Assembly (NCBI GenBank): GCA_964392085.1
Contig: CAYMOV010000130.1
Location: 1 to 6,643, forward strand
Length of the DNA stretch: 6,643 nt
Direction: 5' to 3'
Origin: CAYMOV01 sp964392085
Lineage (GTDB): Bacteria; Oederibacteriota; Muellerivitia; Muellerivitales; Muellerivitaceae
A model generated the notes under the pieces. The model had not been told where the DNA came from. It saw only the letters and a list, made by a program, of their open reading frames with translations, and did no database searches. This document shows positions 1 through 5,814 of this stretch, one piece after another (within the stretch, counting starts at the first letter, position 1; every line of letters begins with the position of its first letter). The position numbers were made by a program, and so were the translations under genes.

Positions 1-409
1 CCGTGGCGAGGTTCAGGCTTCGGGCCCCCTCACCGGGCTGGGGCAGGACCACCAAGCGGTCCCGGTACCGGTCGTAGAAGGCGGGAGGAAAACCCGACGA
101 TTCCCGGCCGAAAACCAGGAAATCCCCGGGGCGGAATTCCGCCTCCCAATGGGGACGGATTCCCTTCGTGGAGAAGAAGTGGAGCCGGTCCCCGGGCCCC
201 AGGGTCCCCTCAAAAGCCTCCCAGGTCGCGTGGCGGAAAACCCGGACCTGGGGCCAATAGTCCATGCCCGCGCGCTTGAGCTCCTTGGCGTCGAGGTGGA
301 AACCCAGACGCCCCACGAGGTGCAGTTCAGCCCCGAGGGCCAGGCAGGTTCGCCCGATGTTCCCGGTGTTGGCGGGGATTTCCGGCTCAAGGAGGGCCAC
401 CCGAAGCAT
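1..409 (-). CDS. trmL: tRNA (cytidine/uridine(34)-2'-O)-methyltransferase TrmL, 3' end cut by window edge
   Basis: SPOUT-family methyltransferase that uses S-adenosylmethionine to 2'-O-methylate the wobble base (position 34) of tRNA-Leu isoacceptors. The frame stays open to the left edge and gives 136 residues, most of a family that is usually about 155. Family signatures are all visible: IPANTGNIGRTC at residues 11-22, KRAGMDYW at 45-52, the SAM-knot motif FGRESSGFP at 100-108, and RSLNLAT at 130-136, where the window ends. The last motif normally forms the trefoil-knot loop that binds the cofactor. The ATG at 409 is preceded by AGGA with a 6-base spacer. It lies 25 bases after the stop of the DUF2723 gene, so it is probably the third gene of the purC transcript. 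Only the C-terminal helix is missing, and nothing suggests a broken gene. The assignment to TrmL/YibK rather than another SPOUT enzyme rests on the complete motif set. Confidence 0.93.
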   Translation of the reverse strand, partial: MLRVALLEPEIPANTGNIGRTCLALGAELHLVGRLGFHLDAKELKRAGMDYWPQVRVFRHATWEAFEGTLGPGDRLHFFSTKGIRPHWEAEFRPGDFLVFGRESSGFPPAFYDRYRDRLVVLPQPGEGARSLNLAT

Positions 410-434
410 CCGTTATCCTATCACGCGTTCCGGA

Positions 435-2681
435 TCAGGGTGTGGGCCGGAAATCCCCCCCTGTTTCACCCGACTTCTCCAGCCTTTGGGCGATCCGCCG
501 TGCCCTTCGGGCTTCCCCTGGTTTTCCGCAAGCCTCATAGGCCACGCCGAGGTTCCACCAATGACGCGCGTCCGAGGGCTTGGAGTAGGCGGCCCGCCGC
601 GCGAAGTCGAGAGCCGCCTCGAACCGGCCTGTCCGGAGGTCTTCCCGGGACAAGGTGGTCAAGGCCGAGGGATCCGGGTAAAGGGCCGCCGCGCGGCGAC
701 AACCTTCAAGGACCAGGTCTTCCCGTCCCATCCGCCCCCAAAGCCCGCCACGCCTGGTCCAAAGGTCGGCCCGGACCATGGGACTCCGGGCCAACGCCAA
801 GGCCCGTTGGAAGCATCCGTCGAAGGCGATGCCCCGTCCCCGGGACGCCTCGAATTCCCCCTCGTTCGACCAAGCCATGGCGTCCAGGTCCCCCACGCGA
901 TCCATCGGCCCGTTCCCCAGGAGGGCGCGGGAACCCGCGCCCCGGTCACGGGCCCCTTCCAGGAGCCTTCGGCCATCCGGTGGTTCGGGGGCTCCGCCGG
1001 TCCAGTCCCAAACCCAACCCCGGGGCCTCAGGATGGAATAGATCTCCCCGGACGCGGCCGTCCGGCGGGGATCCAGGACGGATTCGAGGAACCGGTTGTT
1101 CACCAGGAAAACCTGGACCGGACGCCGGCCCTTCACGGCGGCCCAAAGGATCCCCAAGTTGCGCCTGGGATCGTCCCCGGCGTCGCGGGCCGTCCGGGGA
1201 GCCACCTGTCCCAGCCCCTCGGGGGAACCGTAAGGGTAAGGAAGGAACGTCAGGTCGGGCCGGAGGTTTTCCACCGACTGGTAGTACGGGAGGAGGAACC
1301 GCGCCTCATCCACTTCCACGAGAAAGACAGAATTCCTTTTCAGGGACCGAAGGATGTCGACCGCCTGGTCCTGGAACCGTAACTCGCGCCGCAGGTCCAC
1401 GCGGGAATCGTTGGACCCCAGGCTCCAGAGGGGCGCGCCGAGGGCCGCGAGCGCCACCCAAGGGGCCCATCGGTTCCGGCCCAGGGTCCGGAAGGCCCGG
1501 ACCGCACCGAACCCCAGGAGGAGCGCGCCCCAAAGGCTGACGGGAAGCATCAACTTATGCAGGTGCCAAACGCCCTCCTGGGTGATCGGCAAGGTCAGGA
1601 CCACGGCCAGGGTCCCGGCGACGGCCCCCAGGGCCCCACAAACGAACCAACGGCGGCGGTCGGAGCCGCGGAGCCCCGCGAGGGCGAAGAGCCAGGGCCC
1701 CCAAGCCAGGAGACCGAGCGAAAGGGCCCAATGGCCCGCCGCGGTCCGGATCATGGCCAGGAGGGTTTGGGCCTGGGCCATCCACTCCCACCCGTCCATC
1801 CGGCCCCTCAGCCAATCCGGGAGGAGGAAAAGCACCCGGCCGGGCGCGTCCTGCCAATAGGCCCTGCGGGAAACCAATTGCCGGAAGCCGGAAAAATTTT
1901 GGGGATCGATCCATCGGGGTTCCGCCGCGCTCCAGGGCCGGAGCGGCAGGTTCAGGAGGAGGGAAAAACCCACGAGGAACCCCGCGCCGACATGGGCCAG
2001 GAAGAATCCCGGGGAACGGAGGGCGGGACGTAGCCGCGGGAGGAACCAAGGGAGAAACGCGAGAAGAAGGAGGAAATGCCAATCCCAGGTGTGGGCCGCC
2101 CCCGCCCCAAGGGCGAACCCGAGCCCCAACCCGAGGGCCCCGGTTTTTCCCTGGTCCAGGAGTTTTCCCGCCAACAGGATCGCACCGAGGAAGAGGCAAA
2201 CCTGCAGGAGGTAAACCCCTCCCTTCGCCGTATGGGATTGCTCCCAATAAGGTTGGGAAAAGGCCAAGGTGAGGGAGGCGATGGCGGCTCCCAGGGGGAC
2301 CCAACGTTCACCGGCCTTTCCCTCCACCGGAACCAACCGATGCAGGAGCCGGAAGGCCAGGGTGACCCCCAGGACGGCCCAAAGGGTCGCGAAAAGGTTC
2401 ATCCGGAACGCGGGGGTGGCGAGGGGAAGGAAAGAGAAGAGGTGGCCCATCAGGGTGAACAAGCCGTAACCCGGCGGGTGCTGGAGCGTCAGCCGGAAAC
2501 AAGCCTCGATCGTCTCGGGGGAATCATCATTTTGGAAAGTCGGACCGAGGGTCTGGAGATAGACCGTGAAGGTGAAAAGGGCGATCAACGCGCCCAAGAC
2601 GTTGGAAACGGGGCGGTGGGAAGCGGCCCCCCAGGCGGCCGGGGGCGCCAGGGAAGGGACCGGGGCCGCCCGGCGCTTCAT
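435..2681 (-). CDS. DUF2723 (TMEM260/GT117-like) polytopic membrane protein with C-terminal TPR-like tail
   Basis: Protein of 748 residues, probably a GT-C-fold glycosyltransferase of the inner membrane. Family knowledge: DUF2723 includes human TMEM260, a protein O-mannosyltransferase, and bacterial members are presumed to transfer lipid-linked sugars. Seen here: a first membrane helix at about 27-47, then an acidic NDDSPE stretch at 51-56 where the family usually has DSGEF, then HPPG at 68-71. Further hydrophobic segments follow at roughly 93-117, 128-145, 154-172, 181-215, 225-245, 313-337, 345-365, 376-396 and 405-420. The family-like stretch from LPLRP (245-249) through WIDPQNFSGF (257-266) to AYW (274-276) matches the end of the DUF2723 core. 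From about residue 425 the protein is soluble, and about 615-735 reads as degenerate TPR helices (WWNLGVAYEACGKPGEA at 708-724). The ATG is 13 bases after the purC stop with GAGGGG upstream, suggesting translational coupling. The substrate is unknown; the enzyme role is inference. Confidence 0.82.
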   Translation of the reverse strand: MKRRAAPVPSLAPPAAWGAASHRPVSNVLGALIALFTFTVYLQTLGPTFQNDDSPETIEACFRLTLQHPPGYGLFTLMGHLFSFLPLATPAFRMNLFATLWAVLGVTLAFRLLHRLVPVEGKAGERWVPLGAAIASLTLAFSQPYWEQSHTAKGGVYLLQVCLFLGAILLAGKLLDQGKTGALGLGLGFALGAGAAHTWDWHFLLLLAFLPWFLPRLRPALRSPGFFLAHVGAGFLVGFSLLLNLPLRPWSAAEPRWIDPQNFSGFRQLVSRRAYWQDAPGRVLFLLPDWLRGRMDGWEWMAQAQTLLAMIRTAAGHWALSLGLLAWGPWLFALAGLRGSDRRRWFVCGALGAVAGTLAVVLTLPITQEGVWHLHKLMLPVSLWGALLLGFGAVRAFRTLGRNRWAPWVALAALGAPLWSLGSNDSRVDLRRELRFQDQAVDILRSLKRNSVFLVEVDEARFLLPYYQSVENLRPDLTFLPYPYGSPEGLGQVAPRTARDAGDDPRRNLGILWAAVKGRRPVQVFLVNNRFLESVLDPRRTAASGEIYSILRPRGWVWDWTGGAPEPPDGRRLLEGARDRGAGSRALLGNGPMDRVGDLDAMAWSNEGEFEASRGRGIAFDGCFQRALALARSPMVRADLWTRRGGLWGRMGREDLVLEGCRRAAALYPDPSALTTLSREDLRTGRFEAALDFARRAAYSKPSDARHWWNLGVAYEACGKPGEARRARRIAQRLEKSGETGGDFRPTP

Positions 2682-2694
2682 GAGGGTCCCCTCG

Positions 2695-3603
2695 TCACGC
2701 GCCGAATACCCGGCCCGTCAGGCGCTCGAAGGCCTCGACGTATTTTTCCCGGGTGCGGGACACGACCTCGTCGGGGAGCGCGGGCCCCGGAGGGGTCTTG
2801 TTCCAGCCCTTCAGGGTTTCCAGGTAATCCCGGACGAACTGCTTGTCGAAGCTGGCCTGGCTCTTGCCCGGGGCGTAGCCGTCCTTCGGCCAGAACCGGG
2901 ACGAGTCGGGGGTCATGACCTCGTCGATGAGGATCAACTGCCCGTCCAGGATCCCGAACTCGAACTTGGTGTCCGCGATGAGGATCCCCTTCGCGTCGGC
3001 CAGGTCCCGCCCGCGCCGGTAGATGGAAAGCGCCGTGGCCTTCACCTTCTCGGCCAGGGCTTCGTCCTTCAGGAGTTTCTTCATCTCGTCGAAGGAGATG
3101 TTGAGGTCGTGGCCCTCCTCGGCCTTGGTGGAGGGCGTGAAGAGGGGCTCGGCCAACTTGGAGGACTCCACCAATCCCCCGGGCAGGGGGATGCCGCAGA
3201 CCTTCCCGGTCTTCTGGTAGTCCTTGAGGCCCGAACCCGTGAGGTAGCCGCGTACGATGCACTCGGCGGGCAGGGGCTTGGCCTTCTTCACCACCATGGA
3301 CCGGCCCTCCAATTGCGCGCGGGCCTTTTGGAACGGGGCGGGCAGGGCGTCGAGTCCCTCGTTCAGGAGGTGGTTGGGCACCAAATCCTTCACTTGGTCG
3401 AACCACCAGAGGGAGATCTGGTTGAGGACGGCCCCCTTGTCGGGGATTCCGTTGGGCATCACCACGTCGAAGGCGGAGATGCGGTCGGTCACGACCAAAA
3501 GGAGCTTGTCGCCCAGGTCGTAGATATCGCGGACCTTGCCGCGTTTGGGGGCCGGCGCGCCGGGTATGTCGGTCTGGAGCACGAGGGGGTAGCGGGACTT
3601 CAT
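2695..3603 (-). CDS. purC: Phosphoribosylaminoimidazole-succinocarboxamide synthase (SAICAR synthetase)
   Basis: Cytosolic enzyme of de novo purine synthesis: it joins CAIR and aspartate using ATP to form SAICAR. The 302 residues match the longer form of the family (yeast Ade1-like, about 300) rather than the short form of about 240 typical of Escherichia coli. Visible signatures: GKVRDIYDLG at 22-31 (nucleotide-binding loop), TDRISAFD at 39-46, IPDKGAVLNQIS at 53-64, ECIVRGYLTGSG at 114-125, LADAKGILIADTKFEFG at 201-217 and the family signature LIDEVMTPDSSRF at 225-237. The start at 3603 is supported by GGAGGA with a 7-base spacer; an out-of-frame ATG at 3610 directly abuts that site and is too close to be used. 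It is the first gene of a probable purC-DUF2723-trmL transcript and lies just after the pilin terminator. No other purine genes are in view. It appears intact. Confidence 0.97.
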   Translation of the reverse strand: MKSRYPLVLQTDIPGAPAPKRGKVRDIYDLGDKLLLVVTDRISAFDVVMPNGIPDKGAVLNQISLWWFDQVKDLVPNHLLNEGLDALPAPFQKARAQLEGRSMVVKKAKPLPAECIVRGYLTGSGLKDYQKTGKVCGIPLPGGLVESSKLAEPLFTPSTKAEEGHDLNISFDEMKKLLKDEALAEKVKATALSIYRRGRDLADAKGILIADTKFEFGILDGQLILIDEVMTPDSSRFWPKDGYAPGKSQASFDKQFVRDYLETLKGWNKTPPGPALPDEVVSRTREKYVEAFERLTGRVFGA

Positions 3604-3651
3604 GGGTCATTCCTCCGTGAGGTTGATCGCATTGTACCCGGCCCGGGTCAA
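3604..3651 (-). promoter_or_regulatory. purC leader with candidate -10 box and ribosome binding site
   Basis: Only 46 bases separate the T-tract of the upstream terminator from the purC ATG. In that gap the minus strand carries TACAAT (3636-3631), a good match to a sigma-70 type -10 box, and GGAGGA (3616-3611) 7 bases before the start codon. A TTGACC (3651-3646) resembles a -35 box but is only 9 bases from TACAAT, so the two cannot work together as a standard promoter. At the standard 17-base spacing the -35 position falls in the terminator T-run. The ribosome binding site is solid; the promoter is inference. Confidence 0.4.
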
Positions 3652-3682
3652 AAAAAAAGCGGCGTCCCGAACCGGACGCCGC
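3650..3682 (-). terminator. Intrinsic (Rho-independent) terminator of the pilin gene
   Basis: On the minus strand there is a perfect 9-bp GC-rich stem (GCGGCGTCC at 3682-3674 paired with GGACGCCGC at 3667-3659) around the 6-base loop GGTTCG, followed at once by nine T (3658-3650). This is a textbook intrinsic terminator. It sits about 64 bases after the pilin stop and separates pilin transcription from purC. On the plus strand the stem is preceded, not followed, by its homopolymer run, so it acts in one direction. Confidence 0.93.
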
Positions 3683-3697
3683 CTAAACCTTTCCCGC

Positions 3698-3727
3698 GGG
3701 GGATCCCCTTAAACCCCCTGGCGGGGG
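3698..3727 (-). other. Structured 3' UTR of the pilin transcript
   Basis: Between the pilin stop and the terminator the sequence holds a 5-bp C5/G5 hairpin with a 4-base loop (arms 3714-3718 and 3723-3727) and the 10-base palindrome GGGGATCCCC (3699-3708). Neither is followed by a T-run, so they are not terminators themselves. Stable hairpins upstream of a terminator could protect the 3' end of an abundant message; that role is inferred. Confidence 0.4.
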
Positions 3728-3745
3728 CCCCGAAACGAGGGATCC

Positions 3746-4261
3746 TTATTCGAAGCCGTAGTAGGAATAGGGGATCTTCTTCGAATCCTTCAGGGTGCTG
3801 TTGACGTAGGCGGACCCGAGGGTGCTGTCATACAGCCAGCCCGAGCTTTTGGCGGCCGGGGCCCCGTTGACCGAAGTCAAGTTGACCCAACGGCCCTTCG
3901 GGGTGTCCGTGCCGGTGTTGGGATCGAACTTCCCGGTCACCTTCACGTCCGGGACGTTGTCCAGGTACAGGCTGTAACGATAGGTCGACTTGCTGTTCAT
4001 CGTCGTCGGCCAAATGCCCTCCTGGTCGCCGTAATAAATGGCGTTCGCCGATTTGATGCTTCCGGCGTTGCCCTTCGTCGACCCTTCGCGCGACTTCTCG
4101 ATCATGTCCGCGAACTTCGGCAGGGCGATGGCGGCCAAGATCCCGATGATGGCCACGACGATCATCAGTTCGATCATGGTGAACCCGCGGTGACCCAGTT
4201 GCCGAGGGCTTGTCCGGGGTTTCAACCCGGGCGCGGACCGACCTAAATAAAGCTTACTCAT
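3746..4261 (-). CDS. Type IV pilin / type II secretion pseudopilin (class III signal peptide)
   Basis: Precursor of 171 residues for a filament subunit exported to the inner membrane, cleaved and N-methylated by a prepilin peptidase (PilD type). The cleavage site is after G26, leaving a mature protein of 145 residues that begins FTMIELMIVVAIIGILAAIA, with the essential glutamate at mature position 5 (E31). The hydrophobic helix is followed by KFADMIEKSREGSTKGN and an SANAIYYGDQEGIWP stretch, a style shared by many short GspG/PilA-like proteins of uncultured Gram-negative phyla. No cysteines are present, so there is no disulfide-bonded D-loop. The ATG at 4261 was chosen because GGAGG lies 6 bases upstream; a longer reading to 4345 lacks that support. 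The leader is basic and, at 26 residues, long for a type IVa pilin. No other pilus or secretion genes are nearby. Whether it is a major pilin or a pseudopilin cannot be decided from this window. Confidence 0.9.
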   Translation of the reverse strand: MSKLYLGRSAPGLKPRTSPRQLGHRGFTMIELMIVVAIIGILAAIALPKFADMIEKSREGSTKGNAGSIKSANAIYYGDQEGIWPTTMNSKSTYRYSLYLDNVPDVKVTGKFDPNTGTDTPKGRWVNLTSVNGAPAAKSSGWLYDSTLGSAYVNSTLKDSKKIPYSYYGFE

Positions 4262-4272
4262 TCCAAACCTCC
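4262..4272 (-). promoter_or_regulatory. Ribosome binding site that fixes the pilin start
   Basis: The minus strand shows GGAGG (4272-4268) with a 6-base spacer before the ATG at 4261. The alternative upstream in-frame ATG at 4345 has no comparable site, and using it would add 28 residues ahead of an already long leader. This decides the start in favour of 4261. Confidence 0.8.
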
Positions 4273-4316
4273 GAAGACCCCCGGTTTCCATCAAACCCAA
4301 CAGGGCCGAAATCGAT

Positions 4317-4336
4317 AAAAGGGGCCCGACCGCCCC
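4317..4336 (-). terminator. Weak terminator-like hairpin downstream of hldD
   Basis: On the minus strand a 5-bp all-GC stem (GGGGC at 4336-4332 with GCCCC at 4325-4321) around a 6-base loop is followed by TTTT (4320-4317). It could end hldD transcripts about 210 bases past the stop codon, or it may simply sit in the pilin leader. The stem and T-run are both short, so this is tentative. Confidence 0.3.
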
Positions 4337-4547
4337 ATGAATCACTATGAGAGGAAACGGGCCTGTGATTTATGACCGGGGACACTTTTGTCGTACGGCA
4401 TTTCATGCATAAAAGGGGTTCCACGAGAAAATATCCGGCCCGTCAAGCTCCACCCAGGTCCTAAAACCCAATCCTCCCGGGCATCCCCGGCCAAACGGTG
4501 CCGCCCGCGATCAATCGTTCAACCCAGGAACCTTCCTTCCAAGGACC

Positions 4548-5504
4548 TCACTCCCCTTGGGTCTTCAACCATGCCACGTACCGCGCCACGCCCACCTCGA
4601 TCGAGGTGGCGGGGTTGTCGTAGCCCGCGGATCGGGTCTTGCCCATGTCGGCCTGGGTGAAGTACTGGTAGCCGGACCGGTATTTCTCGGGGGTGTCCAC
4701 CCAGTGGACCTGGGCGGGCTTGCCGATGGCGCTGAAGAGCGCCGCCGACAGGTCCTTGAAGGTCCGGGCGTGGCCCGTGCCGCAGTTGTAGAGGCCCGGC
4801 GCGCTGTTGCCCCTCAGGTGGAAGAGGCACATCTCCACGATGTCGTCCACGTAGACGAAATCCCGCTTCTGTTCCCCATCGGCGATCCCCTCCTGGTGGC
4901 TCCTGAAGAGCGTCTGCCGGCCGGTCCCCTGGATCTCGTGGAATCCGTGCCAGACGGGGGAGGCCATGCGGCCCTTGTGGCCCTCACCGGGCCCGTAAAC
5001 GTTGAAGAACTTCAAGCCGGCCCAATGGGGCGGCGCGGTTATCTGGTCCAGGGCCCAGAGGTCGAACCACTGCTTGCTCTTGCCGTAGAGGTTGAGGGGC
5101 TGGAGCTTGGTGACGCTCCCGTGGTCGTCCGAGTATCCCGCCTCCCCCCGGCCGTAGGTGGCCGCCGAGGAGGCGTAAACCAGCGGAAGGCTTTTTTTCG
5201 CGCACCAGGACCAAAGCGATTTCGTGTAGTCGGTGTTCCACTTGTCCGTATAGGCCTGGTCGGAAACGCCCGTGTCCGTGCAGGCGCCCAGGTGGATCAC
5301 CGCGCCCATCGGTGAAAGGGACTCGAGCCGGTCCAGGAGGACGGCGCGATCCTCAAAAGGAAGTTTTTCCAACCCGGCGAAGCAGGGGCGGTTTCGGTGC
5401 GCGGGGGAGTCGGTCAGGAGAAGGTCGGTCTTTCCCCTTTCGAGAAGGGACCTTGCCAGGCGGCTCCCGATGAACCCACAGGCGCCCGTCACGAGAATTT
5501 TCAT
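4548..5504 (-). CDS. hldD: ADP-L-glycero-D-manno-heptose 6-epimerase
   Basis: Cytosolic short-chain dehydrogenase/reductase-type epimerase that converts ADP-D-glycero-D-manno-heptose to the L-glycero form, the last step in making activated heptose for the lipopolysaccharide inner core. The 318 residues are close to the roughly 310 of the Escherichia coli enzyme. Seen: the Rossmann TGACGFIG at 6-13, HLGACTDT at 71-78, YASSAATYG at 110-118, the catalytic YGKSK at 140-144, FFNVYGPGEGHKGRMAS at 166-182 where K177 corresponds to the second catalytic lysine region of HldD, KRDFVYVDD near the middle of the C-terminal half, and YQYFTQADMGKTRSAGYDNP near the end. The EGHKG.MAS and FTQAD motifs distinguish HldD from GalE-type epimerases. 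The start at 5504 has a modest GGATGGA site upstream. The other heptose genes (gmhA, hldE, gmhB) are not in the window. It appears intact and implies a diderm envelope with heptose-containing lipopolysaccharide. Confidence 0.96.
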   Translation of the reverse strand: MKILVTGACGFIGSRLARSLLERGKTDLLLTDSPAHRNRPCFAGLEKLPFEDRAVLLDRLESLSPMGAVIHLGACTDTGVSDQAYTDKWNTDYTKSLWSWCAKKSLPLVYASSAATYGRGEAGYSDDHGSVTKLQPLNLYGKSKQWFDLWALDQITAPPHWAGLKFFNVYGPGEGHKGRMASPVWHGFHEIQGTGRQTLFRSHQEGIADGEQKRDFVYVDDIVEMCLFHLRGNSAPGLYNCGTGHARTFKDLSAALFSAIGKPAQVHWVDTPEKYRSGYQYFTQADMGKTRSAGYDNPATSIEVGVARYVAWLKTQGE

Positions 5505-5520
5505 GGGAATCCATCCGGTA

Positions 5521-5566
5521 ATGTTCGGTTTTTACGTTCCGAAACATCCCCCCATGAAGGGGGGAT
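5521..5566 (-). promoter_or_regulatory. Two adjacent hairpins in the hldD leader
   Basis: The first hairpin in the transcript is a perfect 8-bp stem (arms 5566-5559 and 5553-5546, six C facing six G closed by AT pairs) with a 5-base loop. The second is an imperfect stem pairing ATGTTTCGG (5547-5539) with CCGAACAT (5528-5521) around a 10-base loop, with one bulged base. The two overlap at positions 5546-5547. The second ends about 4 bases before the GGATGGA ribosome site. They may be a regulatory leader or, as DNA, operator-like palindromes. The geometry is seen; the function is unknown. Confidence 0.4.
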
Positions 5567-5719
5567 AAGGACAGGATATCGTTTCAGGACGACCGGGGGG
5601 GCCCTAAAACATGGCGCCCATCATGAAAACGTAAAAGCGGAGCCCCCGGAACCCCTCAGCCCCCTTTCCAATAGCACGGTTTTTCGTTTTTTGATAGCCT
5701 ACCGCGCGACAGAGAAGAC

Positions 5720-5762
5720 CCGTCCTTCCTTTTAAGGTGAAAGAGAGGGGCGGCTTTTTTTT
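5720..5762 (+). terminator. Possible attenuator (terminator-like element) in the glutamine synthetase leader
   Basis: CCGTCC (5720-5725) can pair with GGGCGG (5748-5753), including one G-U pair, closing a 22-base loop that itself holds a small CCTT/AAGG stem (5728-5737). A single C and then eight T (5755-5762) follow. It lies 53 bases before the start codon, in the position of a leader attenuator. The large loop and the 6-bp stem make it much weaker than the terminator at 3650-3682, so this is a candidate only. Confidence 0.25.
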
Positions 5763-5763
5763 A

Positions 5764-5788
5764 CCCCGGCCCCCACCCCCCTTCGCCC
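5764..5788 (-). other. G-quadruplex motif on the minus strand
   Basis: The plus strand has four C-runs of 4, 5, 6 and 3 bases separated by GG, A and TTCG. The minus strand therefore fits the standard rule of four runs of at least three G with loops of 1 to 7 bases. It is on the template strand of the glutamine synthetase gene, 27 bases before its start codon. The motif is certain; whether it folds or matters is unknown in such a GC-rich genome. Confidence 0.5.
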
Positions 5789-5814
5789 GCCGGAAAACCC
5801 CTGGAGGCCCCTCG

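Larger units (their letters stand above)
4262..4547. other. Intergenic region between hldD and the pilin gene
   Basis: This 286-base gap has no credible gene and is visibly more AT-rich than its flanks in parts (about 4300-4440). It contains the pilin ribosome binding site, a weak terminator-like hairpin (4317-4336) and two copies of ATAAAAGGGG (4315-4324 and 4409-4418). The pilin promoter must lie here unless hldD reads through, but no -35/-10 pair with normal spacing and no sigma-54 site with correct spacing could be identified by eye. Confidence 0.5.
5505..5814. other. Divergent intergenic region between hldD and glutamine synthetase III
   Basis: This 310-base gap has no credible gene and must contain the promoters of both flanking genes. 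By eye I found no sigma-70 pair of good quality on either strand. It does contain two adjacent hairpins near hldD (5521-5566), a 9-base inverted pair TTTTACGTT/AACGTAAAA (5530-5538 and 5628-5636), a terminator-like element followed by eight T (5720-5762), a C-rich stretch that forms a G-quadruplex motif on the minus strand (5764-5788), and the ribosome binding site GGAGG (5803-5807). Confidence 0.6.

Noticed and set aside
13..390. Minus-strand frame of 125 codons at the left edge
   Set aside because: The real gene is in another frame, where the complete set of TrmL motifs is present and continues past the window edge.
149..1540. Long plus-strand open frame (463 codons) opposite the DUF2723 gene
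   Set aside because: The translation is rich in Pro, Gly, Arg and Ser with no recognisable motif, as expected opposite a GC-rich gene. The minus-strand frame has clear family features.
2678..3610. Minus-strand frame of 310 codons overlapping purC
   Set aside because: It is a frame-shifted copy of the purC region with low-complexity Arg/Pro/Gly content, and its ATG abuts the purC ribosome site with no spacer. PurC motifs are complete in the other frame.
2566..3804. Long plus-strand open frame (412 codons) opposite purC
   Set aside because: It is the antisense shadow of purC, runs through the pilin terminator and 3' UTR, and shows no domain-like pattern.
4408..4433. Sigma-54-like TGGAAC followed by a downstream GC on the minus strand ahead of the pilin gene
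   Set aside because: The GG and GC elements are 12 bases apart instead of the required 10, and the -12 element does not match.
4539..4560. CCAAGG/CCTTGG inverted repeat around the hldD stop codon
   Set aside because: It is a 6-bp stem with a 10-base loop that contains the stop codon, and no T-run follows, so it is not a terminator and is plausible by chance.
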